Assembly: GCF_003958645.1 (NCBI RefSeq)
Contig: NZ_RXLO01000002.1
Location: forward strand, 744,001 to 808,000
Origin: Chitinophaga rhizosphaerae
Lineage (GTDB): Bacteria; Bacteroidota; Bacteroidia; Chitinophagales; Chitinophagaceae
Reading direction: 5' to 3'
DNA: 64,000 bases
Both the position numbers and the translations under genes were made by a program. Below the pieces are notes generated by a model that searched no databases, was not told the origin of the DNA, and saw only the letters and a program-made list of their open reading frames with translations. Numbering within the stretch: the first letter of the stretch is position 1; each line of letters starts with the position of its first letter. Positions 18,039-27,967 of this stretch are shown in pieces.

Positions 18039-20450
18039 ATGAGTATCCGTGTTTGCACGCTCCTTTGCCTCGTTCTGCTACAGATGGCCGCCAGCGCACA
18101 GTCGGTCCAGGTCCCCATCACGCCCGACGCAAAACAGAAAACTTCCGATACGGTGGTAACGGACGCGGTCCAGCGCGTGGAAAATATCACCAAAATGCTC
18201 AACCGCGTCAACAACACCCTCCGCCGCGGGTTCGACACCACCGAGATTTCCGCCCAGCTCCCGGAATCGGAACGCCTCGTCAAAATCCTCCACACCGGCA
18301 TCCTCACCAATCCACGCGCCCTCAATATCAGGAGCCTCAACGCCCTCCAGGTCATCCTCCTCGAAATGGAACAAACCCACAACCGGTGGCAACAATCGCT
18401 TTCATCCTATAGCCGCGCAGTAACCGATATGAGCGGCGAGATCAACCAAATCCTCCACGACACGGTGCTCGAACGCCTGCCCAAAGACCCCGGCCTGCAA
18501 TCGCTGTACGTCAACCAACTGTCGCAACTCAACCGCAAATGGCTGCAGGCAGACACCGCCAACCGCAACAGCCTCCTCCGCCTCGGCCTCCTCCAAAACC
18601 GGGTGGCCATGAATTATATCGCCATCACCGATATGCTCGACGAAGTCGACTTTAAACTGAAAACCGCCCAGCGGAACATCTGGAAACGAGAGGAAAAAGA
18701 CCTCTGGAGCGCACGGCCCGCCGATTACGAAAACAGCTTCCCGCAAGTGATGGAAGGCTCCATCCTCGCCACCCACCGCGTGTTCACGTTTTACCTCCGC
18801 TACAACCGGGACGTTCACCTGATCAACCTCGCCCTGTTCCTCGCCTATTTCGGATGGATGATGGCCAGTATTCACCGCATCAAAAAATATCATCACGATA
18901 AAAAAGGTATTTTCGGGAATACGCGCTTCGCCGCGCGGCAACCCTTGCTCACCTCGCTCATCTTCATTTTCACGCTCGGGCCTTTCCTCTACACCAACCC
19001 GCCGATCATTTTCATGGTAATGCTGTGGACCGTGCTGGCCATTTGCGTGGGCCTCCTCCAAACGCGCGACATGCCCGTGTGGATGCGCTGGCTGTGGGGA
19101 ACGATGCTCGCCGTATACGTAGGGTACGCATTGCTCAACCTCCTGCTGCAAAGCTCTTTCACGGAACGGTGGGCGCAATTCGGACTGCAGGCTGCCATGC
19201 TGTTCGTTTGCTGGCGGTTTTTGAAAAGGCAGGAACAGGAAACCGCCTACAATTGGCCGCAATATACCCGCATAGTGGTATACCTCGCCATCGCCATGAT
19301 GATCGCCGCGATGTTCGCCAATTTCTTCGGACGGGTGATGCTGGCCAAATTCTTCGGTATCAGCGCCGTGTTCGGCCTCATCTCCGCACAGGCGCTCGTG
19401 GTGCTCGTGCAATTGCTGTTCGAAACATTTTACCTGCACCTGGAAGCCAGCAAATCCAACAGCCGGTTCGCAGCGTTCCTGGATTTCAACCGCATCCGCG
19501 AAAGCCTCCGGTCTACACTGTACCTCCTGGCGGCGGTAGCCTGGTTCGCCATCCTGTTGCGCAACCTCAATATTTACGGCATCATCCGCGATACGGTACT
19601 CGCCTTCCTGGAAGCAGACCGCAAACTGGGCAACACTACGTTCAGCTTTTCCAGCATTTTCATTTTCATCGCGGTGATTTGGGTCGCGTTCCAGATCAGT
19701 AAAGTGATGATGTTCATCTTCGGGCATCAAGACGGCTCCGGGTCCGTAAAGAAGAACCGCTGGAACAGCGCCGTGCTGCTCATCCGCCTCGGTGTTTTAG
19801 GCGCGGGCATTTTACTGGCGTTCACGGCGTCGGGCATCCCGATGGACAAACTCACCATCATCATCGGCGCGCTGAGCGTGGGCATCGGTTTCGGTTTGCA
19901 GAACATCGTGAACAACCTCGTTTCCGGCGTGATCCTGGCGTTCGAAAAGCCGGTGGAGATCGGGGACGTGGTAGATATCGGGACGCAATCCGGGACGGTG
20001 AAAGAAATCGGGATCAGGGCCAGTAAGATCGCGACGGTCGAGGGATCGGTGGTGATCGTCCCGAACGGCGACCTCCTCTCCCAGCACATCACCAATTGGA
20101 CGCTCACCACGCAGCTGAAGCGCAGCGAACTGATCGTGGGCGTGGCGTACGGGTCTGACCTGAAGCAGGTACAGGTTTTGCTGGAAGAAGCCATCAAGGC
20201 GCAAAAAGACATTCAGCAATCGCCGGCGCCGCTGGTCGTGATCCATTTGCTGAACGACAGCTCGGTGGATTTCAGGCTGCTTTTCTGGACAGACATCGCC
20301 GTGGGACTGACGGTCAAATCCGAACTGCTGCGGGAAATTTACGAGTCGATGAACAGCCACGGCATAGAGATTCCCTTTCCCCAGCAGGATGTGCACATCA
20401 GAAGCGGAGGTGATTCTCCGGCCGAACCTTCCAACCCGTCCAGCCCCTGA
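18039..20450 (+). CDS. large mechanosensitive channel (MscS family)
   Basis: 803 residues from the ATG at 18039, which gives a good signal peptide (MSIRVCTLLCLVLLQMAASAQS). The in-frame ATG at 17988 would place 17 polar residues before it. A periplasmic helical region covers about 22-250. About ten hydrophobic helices follow to residue 600. The conserved MscS pore helix and beta domain lie at about 610-700: GIGFGLQNIVNNLVSGVIL, FEKPVEIGDVVDIG, GTVKEIGIRASKIAT and VIVPNGDLLSQ. The C-terminal alpha/beta domain ends IEIPFPQQDVHI. Members protect cells against osmotic downshock. The size resembles the MscK/YbdG-like long forms. Confidence 0.93.
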   Translation: MSIRVCTLLCLVLLQMAASAQSVQVPITPDAKQKTSDTVVTDAVQRVENITKMLNRVNNTLRRGFDTTEISAQLPESERLVKILHTGILTNPRALNIRSLNALQVILLEMEQTHNRWQQSLSSYSRAVTDMSGEINQILHDTVLERLPKDPGLQSLYVNQLSQLNRKWLQADTANRNSLLRLGLLQNRVAMNYIAITDMLDEVDFKLKTAQRNIWKREEKDLWSARPADYENSFPQVMEGSILATHRVFTFYLRYNRDVHLINLALFLAYFGWMMASIHRIKKYHHDKKGIFGNTRFAARQPLLTSLIFIFTLGPFLYTNPPIIFMVMLWTVLAICVGLLQTRDMPVWMRWLWGTMLAVYVGYALLNLLLQSSFTERWAQFGLQAAMLFVCWRFLKRQEQETAYNWPQYTRIVVYLAIAMMIAAMFANFFGRVMLAKFFGISAVFGLISAQALVVLVQLLFETFYLHLEASKSNSRFAAFLDFNRIRESLRSTLYLLAAVAWFAILLRNLNIYGIIRDTVLAFLEADRKLGNTTFSFSSIFIFIAVIWVAFQISKVMMFIFGHQDGSGSVKKNRWNSAVLLIRLGVLGAGILLAFTASGIPMDKLTIIIGALSVGIGFGLQNIVNNLVSGVILAFEKPVEIGDVVDIGTQSGTVKEIGIRASKIATVEGSVVIVPNGDLLSQHITNWTLTTQLKRSELIVGVAYGSDLKQVQVLLEEAIKAQKDIQQSPAPLVVIHLLNDSSVDFRLLFWTDIAVGLTVKSELLREIYESMNSHGIEIPFPQQDVHIRSGGDSPAEPSNPSSP

Positions 20451-20506
20451 AAATTTTAATTTTTACTTATCAACTAAATTCTTAGTTTTACAGGAAATCC
20501 ACGCTT

Positions 20507-21649
20507 ATGCGATTCCTTTTTACGCTCCTTTCCATTGTGATTTGCGGCGGTGTTTCCGCGCAGGATAAAGTCGACAATGATTTGCTGATGAGCTACCTGC
20601 AGAACCAGGAATTTGAACAGGTAATCCGTTATATGGAGAAAACGGTGCAGCCGACGCATCCCAACGGGCTGGTCATCCTCGCCAATGCGTATTACCAGAA
20701 CGCGCAATCCTCCGAAGCCGCGCATTACTACAAACGCATTCTTGCCATCGATTCCAACCACATCACCGCGAACCAGCAACTGGGCACCATGGCGGCGCAA
20801 CAGCAACTGTACGCCCAGGCCATCCCCCACTTTCAGCGGCTGACCGGATTGCGGCCGAACAGCGCCGCCTGCTGGAAACAGCTCGCCCGCGCCGCTTCCA
20901 ATGTAGTGGGCCTGCAGGATTCGGCAGCTGTTTACATGGAAAAAGCCTACGCTATCAACCCGCTCGATCCCGGTACGGTGACATTCATCGCGGATGAATA
21001 CATGGGGAGGAAGGAATTTGGCAAGGCAGACAGCCTGTTGATTAAATATCATGTGACAGACAGCATGAACGTCAACATCAACGCCATGCTCGTGAAAACT
21101 TCGTTCAACCTGAACAAGTTCGACGATGCGGTGCGCTACGGCAGACAAATCATGGAATCGCGCGCCACGGCGCCACTCGCTTATATTTACCTGTCGGCCG
21201 CCTATTACAATATGAAGCGGTACGACAGCTGTATCCGCGTGCACGACTTTTTCATGGAGCTGGTGGGCGACACCCCGGAAACCATGAAGTTTTATGCGGC
21301 ATTGTCATACGGTGAATTAAAGCAGTACGAGAAAAGCAATTCGATGTTGCTGGAATGCGTCAACATGGCGAAATCGAAATCCCTCGACAGTTACTATGCG
21401 GCCATGGCGGGCAATTACGAGAAGATGAAGAACTACCGCGCGGCGATCAGTTACTATGATACGGCGTATTATCTCTTTAAACAACCCATGCGGCAATACG
21501 GCATCGCGCGGATTTACGACCAGCATATGCAAGACCCGCAAAAGGCGAAAAGGCACTACCAGCTTTACCTGAAGAGCGCCAAGCCCGAAACCAAAAACGA
21601 AACGGACATTCACACGTATGTGAAAGAGCGGGTCAAAACCCTCCATTAA
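20507..21649 (+). CDS. secreted tetratricopeptide-repeat protein
   Basis: 380 residues with a signal peptide (MRFLFTLLSIVICGGVSAQ). The rest is a chain of TPR-like helix pairs, for example VILANAYYQNAQSSEAAHYY, AIPHFQRLTGLRPNSAACW, KQLARAASNVVGLQDSAAVY, and MAGNYEKMKNYRAAISYYDT. Such proteins scaffold complexes in the periplasm or envelope. No partner is obvious: mscS lies upstream and acs downstream after a terminator at 21670-21699. Confidence 0.88.
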   Translation: MRFLFTLLSIVICGGVSAQDKVDNDLLMSYLQNQEFEQVIRYMEKTVQPTHPNGLVILANAYYQNAQSSEAAHYYKRILAIDSNHITANQQLGTMAAQQQLYAQAIPHFQRLTGLRPNSAACWKQLARAASNVVGLQDSAAVYMEKAYAINPLDPGTVTFIADEYMGRKEFGKADSLLIKYHVTDSMNVNINAMLVKTSFNLNKFDDAVRYGRQIMESRATAPLAYIYLSAAYYNMKRYDSCIRVHDFFMELVGDTPETMKFYAALSYGELKQYEKSNSMLLECVNMAKSKSLDSYYAAMAGNYEKMKNYRAAISYYDTAYYLFKQPMRQYGIARIYDQHMQDPQKAKRHYQLYLKSAKPETKNETDIHTYVKERVKTLH

Positions 21650-21669
21650 CAAGCATTTCAGCGAAATAC

Positions 21670-21699
21670 GAACGCCCGGCCGCAAAACCGGGCGTTCTT
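21670..21699 (+). terminator. terminator after the TPR gene
   Basis: GAACGCCCGG and CCGGGCGTTC form a perfect 10-bp stem with an 8-base loop, followed by a short T-rich tail. Confidence 0.75.
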
Positions 21700-21816
21700 C
21701 ATTATTGAAACAATTCCAATGTTATTTGATCATTATTTGATATTGTTCAAACTTAATTGTTTAAATTTAAGGCCCGTTAAAAAAACTGTTAAAAACATTT
21801 TAATCTATCTGGTATC

Positions 21817-23730
21817 ATGTCGTACCCGTACCAACTCAAGAGTTTTGACGAATACAAACAGGCCTGGCAGCACAGTGTTACGGATCCGGAGGGATTCTGG
21901 GCCAATGTGGCGGACCATTTTTACTGGCGCCGCAAATGGGATAAAGTGCTGGAATGGGATTTCAAGCAACCGGACGTAAAATGGTTCACCGGTGCGAAGC
22001 TGAACATTACCGAAAACTGTCTAGACAGGCACCTGGGCACCCTGGGCAATCAGCCCGCCATCATCTGGGAGCCCAATGATCCGGAGGAGCGCCACCGCAT
22101 CCTTACTTACCGTGAATTGTACAATAAAGTTTGCCAGTTCGCCAATGTGCTGAAGAATAATGGCGTGAAGAAAGGCGACCGTGTGTGTATTTATATGGGG
22201 ATGATCCCCGAGCTCGCCATCGCTGTACTGGCCTGCGCCCGCATCGGCGCCATCCACTCGGTGGTTTTCGGCGGCTTCTCCGCACAATCCATCGCCGACC
22301 GTATACAGGACGCCCAGGCCAGCCTGGTGATCACTTGCGACGGGGCTTTCCGCGGCGCGAAGGACATTCCGCTCAAATCCGTGATAGACGATGCCCTCAT
22401 GGCTTGCCCTTCCGTGAAAAAAGTGATCGTCTGCACCCGCACCCGCACCCCGGTTTCCATGCTGAAAGGCCGCGACGTGTGGTGGGAAGACGAGATCAAA
22501 GCCGTGGAAACACAAGGCAACCCGCCCGTTCCTGCAGAAGAAATGGATGCTGAAGACATGCTCTTCATCCTTTATACTTCCGGCTCCACCGGCAAACCCA
22601 AAGGCGTGGTGCACACCTGCGCCGGCTACATGGTTTACGCCAACTACACCTTCATCAATTCGTTCCAGTATAAACCCGGCCAGGTATTTTTCTGCACGGC
22701 AGACATCGGCTGGATCACCGGCCACTCCTACATCGTGTACGGCCCCCTCAGCGCAGGCGCCACCACGCTCATGTTCGAAGGCGTTCCCACTTACCCGGAC
22801 GCCGGCCGTTTCTGGGACATCGTCGACAAATACCGCGTAAACGTGCTCTACACCGCGCCCACCGCCATTCGCAGCCTCATGGGCTTCGGGCTCGGGCCGG
22901 TCAACCATAAAGACCTCAGCTCCCTCACCACCCTCGGTACCGTGGGCGAGCCCATCAACGAGGAAGCATGGCATTGGTACAAAGACCAGATCGGTAAAGG
23001 CAGATGCCCCATCACCGACACCTGGTGGCAAACCGAAACCGGTGGCATCATGATCGCCCCCATCGCCGGCATCACTCCGGAAAAACCCGGCTACGCCACC
23101 CTTCCGCTGCCCGGCATCCAACCCATACTCGTGGATGAAAACGGTCAGGAAATCACCGGCAACGGCGTGAACGGCAACCTCTGCATCAAGTTCCCCTGGC
23201 CCGGCATGATCCGCACCACCTACGGCGATCACGAACGCTGCCGCACCACCTACTTCTCTACGTACGAAAATCTCTACTTTACCGGCGACGGCTGCCTTCG
23301 CGACGAAGACGGATTTTACCGCATCACCGGCCGTGTAGACGATGTGCTCAACGTCAGCGGCCACCGCATCGGCACCGCCGAAGTGGAAAACGCCATCAAC
23401 ATGCACGCCGGCGTAGTGGAAAGCGCCGTGGTAGGTTATCCGCACGATATTAAAGGCCAGGGCATCTACGCTTACGTTATCTCCGAACTGCACGTAAAAG
23501 ATCCCGAGCTCACGAAGAAAGATATCATGCAAACCGTAGCCCGCATCATCGGCCCCATCGCGAAGCCGGACAAAATCCAGTTCGTGAGCGGCCTGCCGAA
23601 AACGCGCTCGGGTAAAATCATGCGCCGCATCCTCCGCAAAATCGCCGAAGGCGAACTCGACAACCTCGGCGACACGACTACCCTGCTAGACCCTGCCGTG
23701 GTAGAGGAAATCAAACTCGGAAAACTGTAA
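21817..23730 (+). CDS. acs: acetyl-CoA synthetase
   Basis: 637 residues; converts acetate, ATP and CoA to acetyl-CoA through acetyl-AMP. The AMP-binding P-loop YTSGSTGKPKGV is at 253-264, WWQTETGG near 408, YFTGDGCLRDEDGFYRITGR near 488 and the hinge region DDVLNVSGHRIGTAE after it. The C-terminal RSGKIMRRILRKIAEG contains the lysine (about 601) that is acetylated in other species to switch the enzyme off. Length is typical (E. coli 652). It is a single-gene unit with a terminator at 23754-23790. Confidence 0.98.
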   Translation: MSYPYQLKSFDEYKQAWQHSVTDPEGFWANVADHFYWRRKWDKVLEWDFKQPDVKWFTGAKLNITENCLDRHLGTLGNQPAIIWEPNDPEERHRILTYRELYNKVCQFANVLKNNGVKKGDRVCIYMGMIPELAIAVLACARIGAIHSVVFGGFSAQSIADRIQDAQASLVITCDGAFRGAKDIPLKSVIDDALMACPSVKKVIVCTRTRTPVSMLKGRDVWWEDEIKAVETQGNPPVPAEEMDAEDMLFILYTSGSTGKPKGVVHTCAGYMVYANYTFINSFQYKPGQVFFCTADIGWITGHSYIVYGPLSAGATTLMFEGVPTYPDAGRFWDIVDKYRVNVLYTAPTAIRSLMGFGLGPVNHKDLSSLTTLGTVGEPINEEAWHWYKDQIGKGRCPITDTWWQTETGGIMIAPIAGITPEKPGYATLPLPGIQPILVDENGQEITGNGVNGNLCIKFPWPGMIRTTYGDHERCRTTYFSTYENLYFTGDGCLRDEDGFYRITGRVDDVLNVSGHRIGTAEVENAINMHAGVVESAVVGYPHDIKGQGIYAYVISELHVKDPELTKKDIMQTVARIIGPIAKPDKIQFVSGLPKTRSGKIMRRILRKIAEGELDNLGDTTTLLDPAVVEEIKLGKL

Positions 23731-23753
23731 TTCATTCGCAGATACGCCAACGA

Positions 23754-23790
23754 AAAGAGGGATACGCACGGTATCCCTCTTTCTATTTAT
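23754..23790 (+). terminator. terminator after acs
   Basis: AAAGAGGGATAC and GTATCCCTCTTT form a perfect 12-bp stem with a 5-base loop; a T-rich tail follows on the plus strand. Confidence 0.85.
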
Positions 23791-23811
23791 ATGATTAACG
23801 TGGTTACGTTT

Positions 23812-24366
23812 TTACGGGCGGATCACGACGGGCGTACCCACCTTCACGACGTTATAAATCTCGTTGATGTCCGCGTTTTTCAGGCTGACGCAACCCAACG
23901 TCCAGTTAATGCGCCGGTCTACATAATAATCCAGAATGCCCGAGGCACTTTCCACCCCATGAATCCCGATACCGCCGCCAAGGCTCGCATCAGGCCGGAC
24001 CTGCCCCGCATTCACACGGCGCCCGTGCTTTTCATATGACTCGCTGTTCGGATAATCCAGCAACATAAACCGGCTCCAGCGCCCGTCTACCCGCTTCTGC
24101 TGAATCCGGAACGTACCGTTGGGCGTTCGCTTGTCGCCCTCCACCAATTTGTCTGACTGATCGTTGCTGCCAAAAACCACTTTGTAGATTTTGATCAGCG
24201 TAACATCTTCGTACACATACATGCGGTAATCACTTTTATCGACCAGCAGGAAAACTTTGTCCGCATTGATGCGGGACGGGTCCAGCCGAACGGTGTAAAG
24301 GTCAGCGTAGTTGTGCTCAAACGCGAAAAGCGGCAACAGGAGGATCAGACAGCAAATTCGCCACAT
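23812..24366 (-). CDS. L,D-transpeptidase (YkuD family), secreted
   Basis: 184 residues with a signal peptide (MWRICCLILLLPLFAF). The YkuD catalytic domain covers about 35-183, with FLLVDKSDYRMYVYED at its start, and the catalytic pair GIHG (His136) and TLGCVSL (Cys159), the expected HG...S/T-x-GC signature. These enzymes form 3-3 peptidoglycan crosslinks or attach proteins to peptidoglycan. The gene is convergent with acs and follows the M16 gene on the minus strand, separated by that gene's terminator. Confidence 0.92.
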   Translation of the reverse strand: MWRICCLILLLPLFAFEHNYADLYTVRLDPSRINADKVFLLVDKSDYRMYVYEDVTLIKIYKVVFGSNDQSDKLVEGDKRTPNGTFRIQQKRVDGRWSRFMLLDYPNSESYEKHGRRVNAGQVRPDASLGGGIGIHGVESASGILDYYVDRRINWTLGCVSLKNADINEIYNVVKVGTPVVIRP

Positions 24367-24434
24367 GGATATACAGTCGGTTATTCAGTTTATTCTTTCC
24401 GTTTAACGCGTGAACGATCCCAATATTGTGCAAA

Positions 24435-24462
24435 CGAAAAAGAGCGCCCGGGGGCGCTCTTT
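24435..24462 (-). terminator. terminator of the M16 peptidase gene
   Basis: AAAGAGCGCC and GGCGCTCTTT form a 10-bp stem with a 4-base loop. The T-run is on the minus strand. Confidence 0.8.
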
Positions 24463-24486
24463 CAAGTGATTTATTCTCAATGCGGA

Positions 24487-27426
24487 TCAGTAACCGAAAA
24501 TTTCTTCGAGGGAAAGTTTCTGTACGTCGCCGTATTTCTTCAGATCGTCGGCCGCCAGTCTTTTCTCCGACGCCACGATGCAATAAGTGTAAGGTTTACT
24601 AGAAACCTCCGTTTGGTGAAGCTGTTGCAGGTCGCTGAATTTCAGCTGGCCGGCGCGCTCGTAAACGGATTTGCGGATATCGGAATTGAGCCCCAGCTTG
24701 AGGGCGCCGAGGTAATTGAACACGATGCCGTCTTGCGTGATGCGCTCGGTTTCAATGCCTTTGCGCATGCTGCTCCGCGCCGTCTCGAACGCCTTATCGG
24801 ATTCGGGAAGCGTAGTCAGCAGCTCGTTCATCCCCACGATCGCTTCGTTGATCTTGTCTGCCTGGCTGCCCACATACGCGAGCATGGAATATTTGTCGTC
24901 CTTCTTCACGGGCGAAGCGTAAAATGCATACGTTGAATACGCCAGCGCTTTGGATTCGCGGATGGTCTGGAACACGATAGAGCCCATTCCGTAACCGAAA
25001 TAGTTGTTGTACAGATCCACTACCGCGGTACGGGAAGCGTCGTACCCGTCGGTATTGCGCACCCAGTTCACTTCGGCCTGTACCATATCGTAATCGGCGA
25101 ACAGCACTTTGTTGCCGGTGTTCACCGTGCGGGTGAACGCCACGGCCGGCTTCGCGTCTTTAAAGGCTACCGGCTGTTTGTGCAGGCGCGCCACATCCGC
25201 GGAAACGCCCACCATCGTAGCCGGACCGTAATAAATCACGGAATGGCGGAAGTTGGAAAGGTCGTGCAGCTGCTGCACCAGCCCATCGGCCGTCAGCGCG
25301 TTCAGCTCTTCGTTGCTGAGTTGCAGGTTGAAGGGATTCTTCGCGCCATACGTTGCGTAGCTGCGCAGCCCGCGGAGGATCGACGCCTTGTTCAGCTTAT
25401 TGTCTGCACGCGATTTCAGCATGCGGTTCTTCAGCCCGGTGAGCACTTTTTCGTCTGCCCTGCACTGCGTCAGCAAATGATCGAACAGTTCCACGGCTTT
25501 ATCGAAATTCTCCTGGAGACCGGAAAGCGTTATGGTTGTTTCCTCGTTTTCCACGTTCACCGAAAAGTTGCACGCGATCTGGTAGAATTGCTTGCTGATC
25601 TCTTCGGACGTGTATTTATCGGTACCCGCGAGCTTCAGGTATTCCAGCGCCATGCCGAGCTGGCGGTCGGAGAAGTTGCCCATGCCGAAACGGTAATGGA
25701 GGCGGAAAAGGCTGTTGTCCTTGTTCTGCACATACAGCAGTTCGGCAGGACCGGCTTTGCCTTTCTGGATATCCTTCTGGAAATCGAGCCAGAGCGGCTG
25801 CACAGGCGTTTCGGGCATGGCGGCCACTTTCTTCAGGAAGTCGGATTGCGCGTCACGGTTCACGGCTACGGGCGTGATCGGCGGCTTGTCCACCTTCGCG
25901 ATATTCCTGTCTTCGCCTTTTCGTTTGTAAAGCAACACGTAATTGTTGTTCAGGAACTTGTTGGCGAAGTCGGTGATGTCTTTTTTGGTCACTTTGCTCA
26001 TGGCGTCGATCATGCCTACATCGTAGTTCCAGTTTTGGCCGCGGTGTTTGATGAACGCGTCCATGAGGGAGTTGGCGCGGGTTTCGTTGGATTCGAGCCC
26101 CTGAATTTCGTCCAGCTTGATGTTATTGACGATCGCCTTGATGAGGGATTCGTCGAAATCACCGTTGCGGAGCGCCGTGAGCTGGGACAACAGGAGATCT
26201 TTCACATCGTCCAGCGACTGGTCCTGCTTGGCGCGGCCGTTGAGCGAAAACACGGAATAGTCTTTCCAGGGGTAGAGGCTGATGGAAGCGCGAAGGAGTT
26301 TCTGTTGCTGGTTGAGATTGAGATCGAGCAGGCCGGCTTTGCCGTTAGACAGGACGTAGGCCACCACATTGAGGAGCACGGTATTGCGGGTGTCTGTTGC
26401 GCCGGGCATGCGGAATGCGAGGCTGATGTTTTCCGCATCGGGGCCGAACACTTCCTTCACGATGGGTTGGGTGATGGGCTGCTCTTTCGGGCCGGTATAT
26501 TCCGTAACGGGCTTGGGTTTCATGTACCTGAAAGCCGCGTCTACCTTACGGATCACGTAATCCGGATCAAAATCTCCGGCAAAGATAATGGCCATGTTGT
26601 TCGGTACGTAGTACTTGTTGTAGAACTTGCGGATCTCGATGAGCGAGGGGTTCTTGAGGTGCTCGATGGTACCGATGGTGGATTGCTGGCCGTAGTTGTG
26701 GGTGGGGAACAGCGCGGTGAGGGAAGTTTCGTACATCTTCCGGCCGTCGTTGTCGAGCCCGCGGTTCTTTTCTTCGTACACGGCTTCAAGCTCGGTGTGG
26801 AAGATGCGGAACTGGGGGTCGCGGAAGCGTTCTGCCTGTACGGCGAGGAACTTGTCGACCGCGGTGGAGGGAATATCTTCCTGGTACACGGTTTCTTCCA
26901 CCCAGGTGTGGGCGTTGGTGCCCTGGGCGCCCATGTTCGTCATCATTTTATCGTACTCGTTGGCGATGGCGAAGGTGGCCGCAACGCCGGAAACACTGTC
27001 GATCTGCCGGTAAATGGCTTTCCGTTTGGATGCATCGGTGGTGCGGTTATAGGTATCGTACAGTTTCTCGATTTGGTCGAGCATGGGTTTTTCCTTTGCC
27101 CAATCGAGGCTGCCGAATTTGGAAGTGCCTTTGAACAGGAGGTGTTCGAGGTAATGCGCGAGGCCGGTGTGGGTGGCTGGGTCGCTGTTGGATCCGGCCC
27201 TGACGCCGATGAGCGTCTGGATACGGGGATCTTTCTTGTTAACGCTGAGGATAACGGTCAGGCCGTTGGAGAGGGTGTAGAACCGGGCCTGCATGGGGTC
27301 TCCGGGAATAAAGCGGTACTTGTAGCCGCCAGACCGGGCTTCTTTCCATACCGGTGGAGCGCTCTGCGAAAAGGCTGCCTGAATCAGCATGGTGGCCGAT
27401 ACCAGGAGCAGAAACATTTTTCTCAT
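24487..27426 (-). CDS. M16-family zinc metallopeptidase, full-length
   Basis: 979 residues with a signal peptide (MRKMFLLLVSATMLIQAAFSQS), so a periplasmic or outer-membrane-facing enzyme. The inverted zinc motif HYLEH is at 91-95 (His91, Glu94, His95), with the third ligand in the ELEAVYEEKNRG helix. Two M16 halves are joined: the N-terminal active pair at about 45-480 and an inactive pair at about 530-960 (second half lacks HxxEH). This is the pitrilysin/insulinase layout in one chain. Promoter elements TTG-N17-TATATTTG lie at 27450-27477 on the minus strand. Confidence 0.93.
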   Translation of the reverse strand: MRKMFLLLVSATMLIQAAFSQSAPPVWKEARSGGYKYRFIPGDPMQARFYTLSNGLTVILSVNKKDPRIQTLIGVRAGSNSDPATHTGLAHYLEHLLFKGTSKFGSLDWAKEKPMLDQIEKLYDTYNRTTDASKRKAIYRQIDSVSGVAATFAIANEYDKMMTNMGAQGTNAHTWVEETVYQEDIPSTAVDKFLAVQAERFRDPQFRIFHTELEAVYEEKNRGLDNDGRKMYETSLTALFPTHNYGQQSTIGTIEHLKNPSLIEIRKFYNKYYVPNNMAIIFAGDFDPDYVIRKVDAAFRYMKPKPVTEYTGPKEQPITQPIVKEVFGPDAENISLAFRMPGATDTRNTVLLNVVAYVLSNGKAGLLDLNLNQQQKLLRASISLYPWKDYSVFSLNGRAKQDQSLDDVKDLLLSQLTALRNGDFDESLIKAIVNNIKLDEIQGLESNETRANSLMDAFIKHRGQNWNYDVGMIDAMSKVTKKDITDFANKFLNNNYVLLYKRKGEDRNIAKVDKPPITPVAVNRDAQSDFLKKVAAMPETPVQPLWLDFQKDIQKGKAGPAELLYVQNKDNSLFRLHYRFGMGNFSDRQLGMALEYLKLAGTDKYTSEEISKQFYQIACNFSVNVENEETTITLSGLQENFDKAVELFDHLLTQCRADEKVLTGLKNRMLKSRADNKLNKASILRGLRSYATYGAKNPFNLQLSNEELNALTADGLVQQLHDLSNFRHSVIYYGPATMVGVSADVARLHKQPVAFKDAKPAVAFTRTVNTGNKVLFADYDMVQAEVNWVRNTDGYDASRTAVVDLYNNYFGYGMGSIVFQTIRESKALAYSTYAFYASPVKKDDKYSMLAYVGSQADKINEAIVGMNELLTTLPESDKAFETARSSMRKGIETERITQDGIVFNYLGALKLGLNSDIRKSVYERAGQLKFSDLQQLHQTEVSSKPYTYCIVASEKRLAADDLKKYGDVQKLSLEEIFGY

Positions 27427-27449
27427 AAGGCGGTTGGTGTTTTATCCGC

Positions 27450-27477
27450 CAAATATAATGAACCCTGCGCCAAGCAA
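27450..27477 (-). promoter_or_regulatory. promoter of the M16 peptidase gene
   Basis: On the minus strand TTG (27475-27477), a 17-base spacer and TATATTTG (27450-27457). The leader would be about 18 bases. Confidence 0.55.
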
Positions 27478-27512
27478 GCACGGCGAAACCGGAATATTTC
27501 CGCTCGAAAGGA

Positions 27513-27845
27513 TTACCGGAACAAAACGTTCGTGGCCATCACCTTGCGGTGGTTCTCCGGGCTTTGGGTAGTGAGGAATACCGTGTCGGTCTTCACGTAC
27601 AGCACATGATAATGATCGGTGACGAAAAGATTGTGGTCGCGATAAACATGAAAAACGCTGTCTGGCATGTATACCACCGATTCGGAAGCATCGGGAGCAG
27701 GCAATGCTTTGGCACTGCCGGGAATAGAAACGTTGGAATTTCCTCCGGTTGTGGGTGCATTCGGGGCATCCGGTAACTTCAGATTACTTGCGTGCATGGT
27801 CACGATTCCACCAACCACTACAAGAAACATCAGGATAGAACGCAT
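27513..27845 (-). CDS. small secreted protein of unknown function
   Basis: 110 residues with a signal peptide (MRSILMFLVVVGGIVTMHAS). A Pro/Gly/Ser-rich linker follows (LPDAPNAPTTGGNSNVSIPG), then a short beta-rich end (FHVYRDHNLFVTDHYHVLYV). I do not recognise the family. It is the last gene in a run of minus-strand genes that starts with an ECF sigma factor, but a gap of 122 bases separates it from the gene before, so membership in that operon is uncertain. Confidence 0.6.
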   Translation of the reverse strand: MRSILMFLVVVGGIVTMHASNLKLPDAPNAPTTGGNSNVSIPGSAKALPAPDASESVVYMPDSVFHVYRDHNLFVTDHYHVLYVKTDTVFLTTQSPENHRKVMATNVLFR

Positions 27846-27967
27846 ACTTCTCTACTTTTTGGGAGTTTTAGACAGTTTTATAGGATACGTCCGCCGGGTC
27901 GCTTTGCCATTTACCCGACAACGCCAAGTTTCCGTGATTTCAGTTTTCCCGGCCTTAAATGTACACA